Below are positions 43,201 to 50,266 of a stretch of 64,000 nucleotides of DNA, in pieces (within the stretch, counting starts at the first letter, position 1; each line of letters starts with the position of its first letter). Source of the DNA: Streptomyces sp. SN-593 (lineage in GTDB: Bacteria; Actinomycetota; Actinomycetes; Streptomycetales; Streptomycetaceae). Under the pieces are notes generated by a model. It was given only the letters and a program-made list of their open reading frames with translations. It did no database searches and was not told the DNA's origin. The stretch lies in the NCBI RefSeq assembly GCF_016756395.1, contig NZ_AP018365.1, positions 4,563,001 to 4,627,000 of the forward strand. The letters run 5' to 3'. A program made the translations under genes and the position numbers.

Positions 43201-43655
43201 AGTGCGGGGAGTACGAGCTGGAGAACGGCGACCTCGACATCGCGAGGAACTACATGGAGACCGCCCGCGCCTGCACGGGCGGGGACACCGACCACCGGGT
43301 GCTGACCACCTGGAGCTCGGTGATCCTGTCGCAGTCGACGGGCCGGCCGCGCGACGACGAGCTCGCGCGGCAGGCGCTGGACGCGATCGACTGCCTCGAC
43401 TCGGTCGCCAGGCGCTACGGGGGGAAGACGCCGCACACGTTCGCGGTGCTGGCCACGGCGGGCACGAAGTGGCTGGAGTCGCTGGGACGCCAGCTCACGG
43501 ACGCCGTCTTCTTCCGCGTCGCGCAGCTCATCGCCGGCACCATCGACGACGGTCGGCTCAGGTGCGCCGACAACACCGTCTTCCTCAAGGTGGCCGACCG
43601 CCGGGAACCCGAGCTCCGCGCGCTGATGGAACGGCGGCGCGGGGTGCTGCTGTGA
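40254..43655 (+). CDS. Large STAND-type P-loop ATPase with degenerate phosphoesterase- and SIR2-like N-terminal domains
   Basis: 1133 residues. Residues 1 to about 220 follow the calcineurin-like phosphoesterase outline (LASFLGEGHTLDAVLLAGVR, GHDLPVVVCAPGPHDLD), but the metal-binding GD and GNHD signatures read GV and GPHD. Residues about 320-560 resemble SIR2 (RMILVVGSGLV; PWSVVYDFSGSDLLRKG, where active proteins have TTN-YD; VKITEYVAMQGFV in place of the catalytic His motif). Walker A GRAGSGKST is at about 660, and Walker B FDAVLVDDVD at about 706. The last 370 residues are helical, repeat-like and Arg-rich. Multidomain STAND proteins with SIR2 or phosphoesterase heads occur in antiphage defence. 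Here both enzymatic heads look dead, so the ATPase may act as a sensor that signals the membrane protein. Confidence 0.85.
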   Translation: MTANLLLLGPSPDSVDERTRRGARLREQLASFLGEGHTLDAVLLAGVRGRDDTAYQEAGRLLDGVLEQCIDNLPAGHDLPVVVCAPGPHDLDPVRSGSMLARALTRDWTDTSADVWSGEAQDVLEALHERFSAYRQWADAWQAPDLEWRHGLLPGDQSLRIEVGGLRIGLVGANTVFRMLTTEAQGDLATCAPEQLDAAVGRDWTEWTAGNRATVLLASHAVRAGAEPTSGSPLLPVAERAGTPARDPQSPSWNLLNDEGHQILRLDADGAGGLHAWKGTGPEPSATRRLTLWPVGTGAAAAPPRPSTRLAAQPAPAAPRAALQDFYRHIASGRMILVVGSGLVDAGGQGPVSLDELNRRLARAVFGQVPSPEPRLAETWAAVRRRLEDRQVETYLDALKTDDGPTPYAVKRLLQTPWSVVYDFSGSDLLRKGIAADPDLARTALSVDATTDWPTSVKITEYVAMQGFVGDGLGTVDFSEYRTDGAPPRSDWLQRFLAEALFQPVAFLSLAPDSASLWQLVDLVAPPGTESSYPRFVVTPAGGVADGARLEQAGITHIPMDVPAFCHDVLRPGIESLEQGHRELSRLRSTEQTDTGISLVATLVDAAGRGSEDFLKGREPTWAEIKNQGFAARLSQLARIKEAAAPGPNGLLPVVIVEGRAGSGKSTALMQFGYDLHAAGKSVGWIDRDSTQSRGRMEDQALSVGFDAVLVDDVDIFKRSSAPLLRSLNAQGRTLVVATVRTTRRDEVAANFPATRVSFDRALTDDDLKNLLRTLKKRRLLGKFAGYPESLRVEKLREICERSLLAAMIQVVTGERFEDKVRSEFDELDALQAAAYAAVCLCDSQQVFSARGIHEVDLALIVSRGRPSPRIQRAIASLLESNLLTLGPNRTVRSKQRTIADTVLSSILKNRPERLEEILSQLLLFYSSRAGHQRDYASPYRRVMERLLNHRLMLNLGLSPYVVRRIYALVHDRLSSDFHYWLQCGEYELENGDLDIARNYMETARACTGGDTDHRVLTTWSSVILSQSTGRPRDDELARQALDAIDCLDSVARRYGGKTPHTFAVLATAGTKWLESLGRQLTDAVFFRVAQLIAGTIDDGRLRCADNTVFLKVADRREPELRALMERRRGVLL

Positions 43656-43662
43656 CGCGGGC

Positions 43663-43691
43663 GGGCCGCGCACGGTGTCCGTGCGCGGCCC
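43663..43691. terminator. Perfect 13-bp hairpin between convergent genes
   Basis: GGGCCGCGCACGG (43663-43675), loop TGT, CCGTGCGCGGCCC (43679-43691). It starts eight bases after the STAND gene stop and 23 bases before the chitinase end, so it is a bidirectional terminator. Confidence 0.85.
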
Positions 43692-43713
43692 GTCGGCTGG
43701 TGCCTGGTCCTGG

Positions 43714-45021
43714 TCAGTCCCCGAGGTCGCTCAGGAACTTCTTGGTGTACTCCAGCGGTGTCGTGCTGGAGACGGAGTTGCAGGTGGGGGAGGCGTACGT
43801 GGCGGAGCAGGGCGTGTCCCGGTCCAGCGACCAGTAGTGCAGCCCGGCCAGGCCGTTGCTGACCGCGTACGACGTGAGCGTGTCCACGTCCGCGGGGGTG
43901 AAGATCTCGCTGGTGGCGTCGTTCATGCCGATCATCGGGGTGACGGCGATCTTGCTCGCCGCGACGCCGTAGGTGTGCTCCAGGTTCTTGACCGCCTGGA
44001 TCGCCGACTGCGCCATCTCGCAGGTGCCGGAGGTGACGACGCACACGCCGCTGGAGGCGTTGCCGTAGTCCATCGTCATCAGGTTGATGACGTACTTCTT
44101 CAGGCCGGAGCCGAGCACCGCCTTGACGACCTGGTCGCCGAGCGAGTTCACGCCGCCGTAGCTGCCGTCGGACGCGCCCAGCGTGGCGAGGGTGAACGAG
44201 AACTGGAGGTTCGGGTACTGCGCCTGCGCCCCGGCCGCCGCGGCGACCAGGCTCTGGATACTCGCCGCGCTCTGGCCGCTCTCGATGTCGAAGTCGATGC
44301 CGACCAGGTTCGGGCTGGCGTAGCGGGCGATGAAGGAGTCCATGCCCGCCGTGGAGTCGCAGGTGAAGCTGCCGGCCGCGCCGCCGGTGGACACGACGTA
44401 GTTCAGGTTGGCGGCCTTGAGCTGCGGCACGTTCTCGGCGGCCCAGTTGGCGCCCGAGACACCGCCCCAGTTCTCGCTGCCGCAGGCGCCGGTGGCGAAC
44501 GCGACGGTGAGCGCGGGCAGTTTCGGAAGGTACTGCGACACCATGCTGCCGGAGCCCACCACGGGCAGTACGGACCCGGCGGCGGCCGACTGCATCTGGT
44601 AGGTGTTCCAGTTCATGTTGATGGTGACGTCCTTGTACGGGCTGAAGACCAGCCCGCTGGCGGAGCCGGTCCCGGTGCCGCCACTGCCGCCGGTGCTGCC
44701 GCCGGTGGTCCCGCCCGACCCGCCGGACGAGCCGCCGGTACAGGCGCCGTTGGACGTCCACGGCTGGCCGCTGCCGCTGCCGCCGTTGCTGGTCGCCGGG
44801 TCGTTGCCCTGGGTCCAGTAGTTGGCGGTGTAGTTGGTCCCGTTCTCGCTCGCCTGCTGGCCGGCGGTGTAGACCGTGCCGGAACTCCACGCCGTGGCGC
44901 ACGTGGAGGCCGCCTGCGCGGCGGGCGCCGAGGCCACCGCGAAGGCGACGCCGCCGACGGTCAGCCCGAGTGCCGAGCCGGTGATGAGTGCCCTGCGCAG
45001 AATCTGTCTTCCGACTCGCAT
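43714..45021 (-). CDS. Secreted GH18 chitinase with N-terminal chitin-binding module
   Basis: 435 residues with GGAGG before the ATG. The signal peptide (ALITGSALGLTVGGVAFAVA, ending AQAA) is followed by a CBM5/12-like chitin-binding module (CATAWSSGTVYTAGQQASEN, TANYWTQGNDPATSN). A Gly/Ser/Thr linker leads to the GH18 barrel. The catalytic motif is LVGIDFDIES, with Glu247 as acid, and YVINLMTMDYGN and LAGLHYWSLDRDTPC follow. This is the bacterial ChiD/ChiF-like class that hydrolyses chitin outside the cell. A perfect DasR-type palindrome lies 120 bases upstream. It is convergent with the STAND gene and not part of that operon. Confidence 0.95.
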   Translation of the reverse strand: MRVGRQILRRALITGSALGLTVGGVAFAVASAPAAQAASTCATAWSSGTVYTAGQQASENGTNYTANYWTQGNDPATSNGGSGSGQPWTSNGACTGGSSGGSGGTTGGSTGGSGGTGTGSASGLVFSPYKDVTINMNWNTYQMQSAAAGSVLPVVGSGSMVSQYLPKLPALTVAFATGACGSENWGGVSGANWAAENVPQLKAANLNYVVSTGGAAGSFTCDSTAGMDSFIARYASPNLVGIDFDIESGQSAASIQSLVAAAAGAQAQYPNLQFSFTLATLGASDGSYGGVNSLGDQVVKAVLGSGLKKYVINLMTMDYGNASSGVCVVTSGTCEMAQSAIQAVKNLEHTYGVAASKIAVTPMIGMNDATSEIFTPADVDTLTSYAVSNGLAGLHYWSLDRDTPCSATYASPTCNSVSSTTPLEYTKKFLSDLGD

Positions 45022-45140
45022 GGAATCCTCCAGGAGGGGAGAGGCGCTCTCGCGTCGCGGCAACCCCGCTCGTCCGTGGGAACGGCAGGGCGACGCGTCG
45101 CACGGTGGGGGGAACGGAGTCGTCCCGACCAGTCGAGCGG

Positions 45141-45156
45141 ATTGGTCAAGACCAAT
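45141..45156 (-). promoter_or_regulatory. DasR-type operator (dre) upstream of chitinase
   Basis: ATTGGTCAAGACCAAT is a perfect palindrome with 7-base arms. It matches 12 of 16 positions of the streptomycete DasR consensus ACTGGTCTAGACCACT, including both GGTC/GACC halves. On the minus strand it contains a -35-like TTGACC, so binding would block the chitinase promoter. Release by glucosamine phosphate is the known mechanism for DasR; its use here is inferred. Confidence 0.75.
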
Positions 45157-45382
45157 ATGTAGGGGCGGCGAGTAGGGCCGGTCAACCCTTCAACAAAGTT
45201 GCATAATTACTTTGGCCGAATCGGGTGGGCGGCTCTCGGGGGGCGTAAATTCCGCACAGTTCACCATCTTTCATGATGGGCCACCGACCCCGGCAAAGAG
45301 TTTCCCGCCCCCCGGTGCGCCCCGAGCAAACCCGCCCCATCCCCCGAGCCCAGCTTGTGCCCCTCGCTCCTATGCTGCGGGG

Positions 45383-46324
45383 ATGGATCGGGTGGAGCGT
45401 GCGGTCGGGGCGGTGGTCGGGTCGGCGGTGGGGGACGCGCTGGGAGCGCCGTTCGAGTTCGGAGCGGCGGGGGTGTTCTCCGCGCGGTTTCCCGAGCCGG
45501 GCTGCGGTGGGGAGATGTGCGGGGGCGGCGGTTGGGAGCCCGGCGAGGCGACGGACGACACGCAGATGGCGGTGTGCGTGGGTGAGTCGCTGGTGGAGCG
45601 GGGCGGGTTGGATCTGCCGGACGTGTTCGCTCGGTTCCGGAGGTGGGCTGCGGCCGACCCGAAGGACATCGGGCTGCAGACCGAGGACGTCCTGACCAAC
45701 GGCCTGCCCTGGGACCGCGCGGCCGACGAGCACTTCCGGACCCATCACCGTGCCGCCGGTAACGGTGCGTTGATGCGGGCGGCCACGTCCGGGGTCTACT
45801 TCGCGGGACGCGGCCGTACCGCCACCGTGGAGGCCGGGCGGCGTCTGGCCGCGCTCACCCACGGGGACCCCGCCGCGTGGGAGGGCACCGCGATCTTCCA
45901 CGACCTGCTGCGCATCGCGCTGGAGGGCGCCGATCCGGTGGAGGCCGTCCCCGACGCGCTGGCCGTGGTTGATCCCGGCCACCGCGAGCGGTACGCGACC
46001 GTACTGGCCCCGGGCTGGCGGCCTGAGCAGGCGACGGAGTTCAACGGAGCCGTCTGGCCCTGCCTCGGTTCAGCCGTCTGGGCGGTGCGGACCACCGGCT
46101 CCTACGAGGAAGCGGTACGCGCCGCGATCGATCTGGGCGGCGACACCGACACCGTAGGCGCCGTCACCGGCGCCCTGGCCGGCGCGGTCCACGGAGCGGG
46201 GTCCCTCCCCGGCCGATGGACCACGTCCCTGCACGTCCCGTTGCCCGGCTCCGGCGGACGGGTACTCCGCGTCTCCGACCTCTCGGCCTTGGCCGTCCGC
46301 CTGGCCGAGAGCGCGCGAAGGTGA
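45383..46324 (+). CDS. ADP-ribosylglycohydrolase (DraG-type)
   Basis: 313 residues. Signatures of the DraG/ARH fold are present: VVGSAVGDALGAPFEF, GEATDDTQMAVCVGESLV (TDDT with Mg-binding Asp) and IDLGGDTDTVGAVTGALAGA (GGDTDT, Mg-binding). It removes ADP-ribose from proteins or hydrolyses ADP-ribosylated molecules. No ribosome binding site precedes the ATG. TATGCT (45371-45376) lies six bases upstream, so the message is probably leaderless. It could reverse ADP-ribosylation by an unseen toxin. Its position between a chitinase and an McrBC pair makes a defence role possible, but it may be a housekeeping enzyme. Confidence 0.92.
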   Translation: MDRVERAVGAVVGSAVGDALGAPFEFGAAGVFSARFPEPGCGGEMCGGGGWEPGEATDDTQMAVCVGESLVERGGLDLPDVFARFRRWAAADPKDIGLQTEDVLTNGLPWDRAADEHFRTHHRAAGNGALMRAATSGVYFAGRGRTATVEAGRRLAALTHGDPAAWEGTAIFHDLLRIALEGADPVEAVPDALAVVDPGHRERYATVLAPGWRPEQATEFNGAVWPCLGSAVWAVRTTGSYEEAVRAAIDLGGDTDTVGAVTGALAGAVHGAGSLPGRWTTSLHVPLPGSGGRVLRVSDLSALAVRLAESARR

Positions 46325-46362
46325 CCACGGTGGGCAGCGGCCCGGCTGACCTGCTCACCTGC

Positions 46363-47646
46363 TCACGTCGGTGGTCGGCCCGTGGCCGCGGACGCGGCGA
46401 AGGCGGCGATCTCCGTCCGTAGCGGTTCGGCCGCCGTCCTCGGATCGGAGCGGGTGTCCAGACCGAGCACCAGAATGCGGCCCACCAGCCCGCGTGGTCC
46501 CTGGAATTCCAACCGGTGGCTGGACGGTCCTTGAGGGTCGGGGTGGACCACCAGGGCAAGTGGATTCGCTGGGTCGGTATAGCCGGCGATGTAGGTCAGG
46601 AGTTGATGCCGGTCCTCGCGGGAGACATTCCTTTTCGCGTAGTTCTTGTATTTCGCGTCCACGGCAAGGTAGGTCGCGGACGATGCCCCGGGCGGAGCGA
46701 AGGACAACAGGACGTCGGGTCGGAAGTACGGCGTGCCGCTCCCATGCCTCCCGTGTGTCCGGATGCGGTCGGTCTCGTCTTCGGCCAGCCGGCCACCGAC
46801 CGCAGCCGCGGCCTCTGCCGCCATCCGCTGGACCACGCTCTCCCAGAGCCCGTCCAGCTTGAGGAGCAGCCCCTGTGCTCCGAAGCCGTAGGGATCCAGC
46901 AGATCGTTGGGACCGCCTCCGCCGAGCACCATGCGTGCCCATGCGTGGGCAGGCCGGTAGTGGGCGTTGGGCGCGGAGTACTGGGCGCGGGCGAGCAGCG
47001 ACAGTGCGTCGGCGAGCCGAGGGGAGTTCGGGAAGTCCATTGCTGTGGAGGCAAGTTGGTGCTTCAGAAGCGGCGAGCTCACGCGTCCGGCTGCGGTGGC
47101 GAGGGCTGCGCCGCACACCAGGTTCTCCCAGCCTCCGTCCTCGTACTCGAAGGTCCTGACGTGCAGTCGGTCGACCGCGCCGAAGCACCTGGTGGCCTGT
47201 GCCTCCACGTTCAGCCGACCCCGCAGCGCGGTGTCCACACGCTGTCGGCGTACGTAGTCCCGGCGCAGGCCGCGACGCAACAGCAGGCGGCACTCGTACA
47301 GCAGGGCGGCGGGTACCAGCGCCGCGTAACCGTCCTTGCCGAGAGACCAGTTGCGCAGTTCCTCGTCGACGGTGCCGTTCTGTCCGTTGGCGTACGAGAG
47401 CCAGTCGATCAGCCGGTTCCCCGCGATCGGGAACTTGGGGCGGAGCACCAGCCGAATGCGGCTGAGCTCCATGACCCCGGTGACCGTCCGTGCGGTGAGG
47501 ACGTAGTGGCCCTGCTTCTCCACCACACCGACGGACTTGAGGGAACGGAGTCTGTGGAGATCTTCGGAGCTCAGATCGGACGTCGGAACTCTGCACGATG
47601 CGTACTCGTCGAGCGTCACGTCCCTCCTGGCAGGGGTCCGTGGCAC
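46363..47646 (-). CDS. mcrC: McrC-type subunit of modification-dependent restriction system
   Basis: 427 residues from a GTG four bases after the McrB stop, with GGGGAG well placed. The N-terminal beta part (HYVLTARTVTGVMELSRIRL, LVLRPKFPIAGNRLIDWLSY) is the McrC/PF10117-like section that contacts McrB. The C-terminal nuclease carries the PD-(D/E)xK core: RPDVLLSFAPPG (about 308) followed by YLAVDAKYKNY (about 329). McrBC cleaves DNA containing methylated or hydroxymethylated cytosine after the McrB GTPase translocates. The two genes form an operon. Nothing is missing by length or motif. Confidence 0.92.
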   Translation of the reverse strand: MPRTPARRDVTLDEYASCRVPTSDLSSEDLHRLRSLKSVGVVEKQGHYVLTARTVTGVMELSRIRLVLRPKFPIAGNRLIDWLSYANGQNGTVDEELRNWSLGKDGYAALVPAALLYECRLLLRRGLRRDYVRRQRVDTALRGRLNVEAQATRCFGAVDRLHVRTFEYEDGGWENLVCGAALATAAGRVSSPLLKHQLASTAMDFPNSPRLADALSLLARAQYSAPNAHYRPAHAWARMVLGGGGPNDLLDPYGFGAQGLLLKLDGLWESVVQRMAAEAAAAVGGRLAEDETDRIRTHGRHGSGTPYFRPDVLLSFAPPGASSATYLAVDAKYKNYAKRNVSREDRHQLLTYIAGYTDPANPLALVVHPDPQGPSSHRLEFQGPRGLVGRILVLGLDTRSDPRTAAEPLRTEIAAFAASAATGRPPT

Positions 47647-47650
47647 CTGG

Positions 47651-49927
47651 CTACTCCCCGTCCCACTCGGGCTCGGCCGGTACGTCGTCCTCGTCGGTGA
47701 CCCCGGCGGTGACGAAGACCTTCGCAAGGATCCCCGGGAGGTCCTGCGGATTGGTCTGCACGACCCGGCCCGTCTTGTCGTCCACCAACTCTCCCAGTAC
47801 GGCCCGCAGCAGTTCGGGGCGACCGAGGCAGTAGTCCGCCACGAGCGGCACGATCTCGTGGTGGAAGGCGTGGGAGAGTTGCTCGACCGTGGCGAGCGGA
47901 CGGTCGTCGGCGAGGAGGTACGCCTGGCCCAGCAGATGATCCGGGCCGAAATGAGTGTCGAGCCGCTCGTTCAGACCCTCCAGCAAGGCGGCCAGCCCCA
48001 GCCCTTCCACCTCGCCGTCCAGAGCGTCCAGGTCCGGCGGCACGTCGAGGAACGCGAATCTGCGCCGGATCGCCGAGTCGATGTGACTCACGCTGCGGTC
48101 CGCGGAGTTCATGGTGCCGATGATGCGGACGTTCGGCGGTACGGTCTGCTGACGCCCGCTGGTCGGCAGGGTGATGGAGACGGATTCCCGCTTGTCGAGT
48201 TCCAGCAGGGTGATCAACTCGCCGAGAATACGCGGCAGATCGCCTCGGTTGATCTCGTCCACGACCAGCAGGAACACCTGCTCCGGGAGCTTCCTGGCAG
48301 CCGCGCAGACCCGCAGGAACACCCCGTTCTTCATCTTCAGATGGAGGCCGGCCCCTTTCGCCGCCGTGTCCGGCCTGAACCCCTCGATGAAGTCCTCGTA
48401 CCCGTAGGACGGGTGGAAGGTGACCATCGTGAGCCGCGCGGCCCGCTCCTCCTCAGGGACGCCCGCGTTCTCGGGCACCGCGGACAGTTGCGCCAGAACA
48501 GCGGCCCGTTCTGTCGAGCTGGCCTCGATCACGTCCGCGCGTCCCGCCAGGGCCAGGGCGACGTTGAGCGCCAGCCGGGTCTTTCCGGTGCCGGGCGGTC
48601 CCTGGAGTACGACCTGCCCCTTGTGTTCCAGCAGATCCCGTACGTTCCGCACGTCATCGGGAAGCTCGTCATCAGGCGGCACGGTCCCCTCCGCCGCGCT
48701 CCCCTCAAGGACACCGGGCTCCTCGACCCCCTCGGCCGCACCTGCCGGACCGGGGGCTTCAGCGGCGACTCGTCGACCCCGCCCCTGCCGGATCTCCCGC
48801 ATCAGGGAAGCAGGCACCCTGGCGAGCGTCTGCTGCCAGGCGTGCCGGGGCGTATCGAAGCTCTGGGAGTAGGAGGTGTCCCAGTCGACGCCCACGGTGT
48901 GGCGGTGAGCCTGCTCGCCGGATTCGTAGGCGTAACCGCCCACGACGGTGCCTACGGCCAGTACCTCTGACTTCCCTCGGTTGGCGACGATGAGATCGCC
49001 ACGTTCCAGGTCGCGGAAGGCGAGCATCTGCCGTGCGAGACGCAGGTTTCCACCAGTGCTGCGCGGCCACTGCTGGTCCAACGCGGCCTTGAGTTCCAGG
49101 TCGCTCTCGTACTGCCCCAGACTGCCGACCTCGTCCCACCCGATCCGGATGCGGCGGTGCTGGAGACAGTCCTCCCAGAGGCTCGCTCGTTCCCCGGGGG
49201 CGATCTTCCAGACCACTCGGTCCTGCGGACGCGGATCGTGGAAGGCGTACAGGAAGTCAATCACCTCATGGGGGCTCCATCCGGTGAACTCCTCCTGTTC
49301 CCGCAGGAGATGGAGGAGCTCACGGTTCGCCCGCCACGTACGCACACCGGAGGAGTACCCACGTGGCCTGCCGCCGAGCAACGCGGCGAAGTGACGGACG
49401 TGCGCGGCGGAGAAGACGGGCAGGAACTCACCTGGGAAGTAGACCGCCAGTGCCTTGGTGGTCAGTGCCTGGCCGTACGACAGCGACTCCAGGTCGTCCA
49501 GTAGCTCGTACGCCCCCCGGCTCGACGCATCGAAGGCCGTCACGAACTCGGAACGCACCGCGGCCCAGGCGGCCTCCACCTCCAGACCGCGCAGTGCACT
49601 GGGCACGACTCGCCACTGACCCGACCGGTGCTGGTAGACGATGTGCTTGGCCGCACTGCCGCCGCGGATGCTGCCGAAGTTGTCGGTGCCGTACTCCATC
49701 AGCCGGCAGAAGGAGAGTCCGCTCCGGCGCCCGTCGGGCCCCAAGGCGTACCGCTCCAGTTCCAGGTCCCGCCAGCCCGACAGGGGGAACAGGGTCAGCA
49801 CCCGCTGACGCTCCTCCTCCGCCAGGGCGGCGACCCGTTGCGCTCGTTGCCGGTCGAACTGCGCAATCTGCGCGGCGAGTTCTTCCCGGAACTTCCCAGC
49901 ATCACCCATAGGCTCATTCTTCGGCAT
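47651..49927 (-). CDS. mcrB: McrB-type AAA+ GTPase with EVE-like N-terminal specificity domain
   Basis: 758 residues from ATG 49927; ATG 49909 is possible and neither has a strong ribosome binding site. The AAA+ motor has Walker A LQGPPGTGKTRLALN (about 442), Walker B LLVVDEINRGDL (about 553) and the McrB signature GTMNSADRSVSHID (about 604, MNxxD family motif). The N-terminal part has a helical region (LAAQIAQFDRQRAQRVAALA) and, from about 237, an EVE/YTH-like unit (VVWKIAPGERASLWEDCLQH, then GDLIVANRGKSEVLAVGTV) that would read modified bases. It works with the McrC gene just downstream. It recognises foreign modified DNA such as phage genomes. Confidence 0.92.
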   Translation of the reverse strand: MPKNEPMGDAGKFREELAAQIAQFDRQRAQRVAALAEEERQRVLTLFPLSGWRDLELERYALGPDGRRSGLSFCRLMEYGTDNFGSIRGGSAAKHIVYQHRSGQWRVVPSALRGLEVEAAWAAVRSEFVTAFDASSRGAYELLDDLESLSYGQALTTKALAVYFPGEFLPVFSAAHVRHFAALLGGRPRGYSSGVRTWRANRELLHLLREQEEFTGWSPHEVIDFLYAFHDPRPQDRVVWKIAPGERASLWEDCLQHRRIRIGWDEVGSLGQYESDLELKAALDQQWPRSTGGNLRLARQMLAFRDLERGDLIVANRGKSEVLAVGTVVGGYAYESGEQAHRHTVGVDWDTSYSQSFDTPRHAWQQTLARVPASLMREIRQGRGRRVAAEAPGPAGAAEGVEEPGVLEGSAAEGTVPPDDELPDDVRNVRDLLEHKGQVVLQGPPGTGKTRLALNVALALAGRADVIEASSTERAAVLAQLSAVPENAGVPEEERAARLTMVTFHPSYGYEDFIEGFRPDTAAKGAGLHLKMKNGVFLRVCAAARKLPEQVFLLVVDEINRGDLPRILGELITLLELDKRESVSITLPTSGRQQTVPPNVRIIGTMNSADRSVSHIDSAIRRRFAFLDVPPDLDALDGEVEGLGLAALLEGLNERLDTHFGPDHLLGQAYLLADDRPLATVEQLSHAFHHEIVPLVADYCLGRPELLRAVLGELVDDKTGRVVQTNPQDLPGILAKVFVTAGVTDEDDVPAEPEWDGE

Positions 49928-50088
49928 CCGGCCGGACCGGGGCACTGGCATCGGTGTAACGAAGCGGCCTGTCTCCGCCGGCGACCCGCAGGTGAGCCGC
50001 GTACCGAGGACGCGTGGCCGATGCCGCCCGCCGGGTGCGGGCCCCGCCCCACAGGGGTGCGGCTGCGGCGGGGGCGGTCCGGCCGGAT

Positions 50089-50211
50089 GGCCACGACGGT
50101 CAGGGAGCCGCCCAAGCCCTCGAAATCGGCGACGGCAGCGCCCGGTTTCTCCATGCGGCCGGCCCGGGTGGCGGGATGCTCGGCCATGGCGGCCATGGCG
50201 GCCATGACCAA
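50089..50211 (-). pseudogene. Relic of a VapC-type PIN toxin gene with internal deletion
   Basis: The minus-strand translation begins VMAAMAAMAEH and gives RMEKPGAAVADF directly joined to EGLGGSLTVVAI. In the intact toxin at 62219-62623 the matching parts are RMEKLGAAVADF and FKGLDGSLTVVAV, separated by about 50 residues. At the DNA level 18 consecutive bases (ACGACGGTCAGGGAGCCG) are identical between the two sites. The deletion joins two similar stretches (TCGAAATCGGCGA and TTGAAGTCGGCGG in the intact gene), so recombination between short repeats is the likely cause. The catalytic PIN Asp residues are gone. It lies between mcrB and the flavoprotein gene; no antitoxin remains. Confidence 0.7.
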
Positions 50212-50266
50212 CGCTTGACGCGGTGCGCGGTGTGGAGCCGCGTTCGCCGGTTAGGCGGCCGGGGTG

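Noticed and set aside
40434..43673. A long minus-strand open frame opposite the STAND gene
   Set aside because: No domain or start signal; the plus strand has Walker motifs and a coupled upstream gene.
43714..45021. Chitinase as a part of the STAND operon
   Set aside because: It is on the opposite strand, separated by a bidirectional terminator and controlled by its own DasR-type site.
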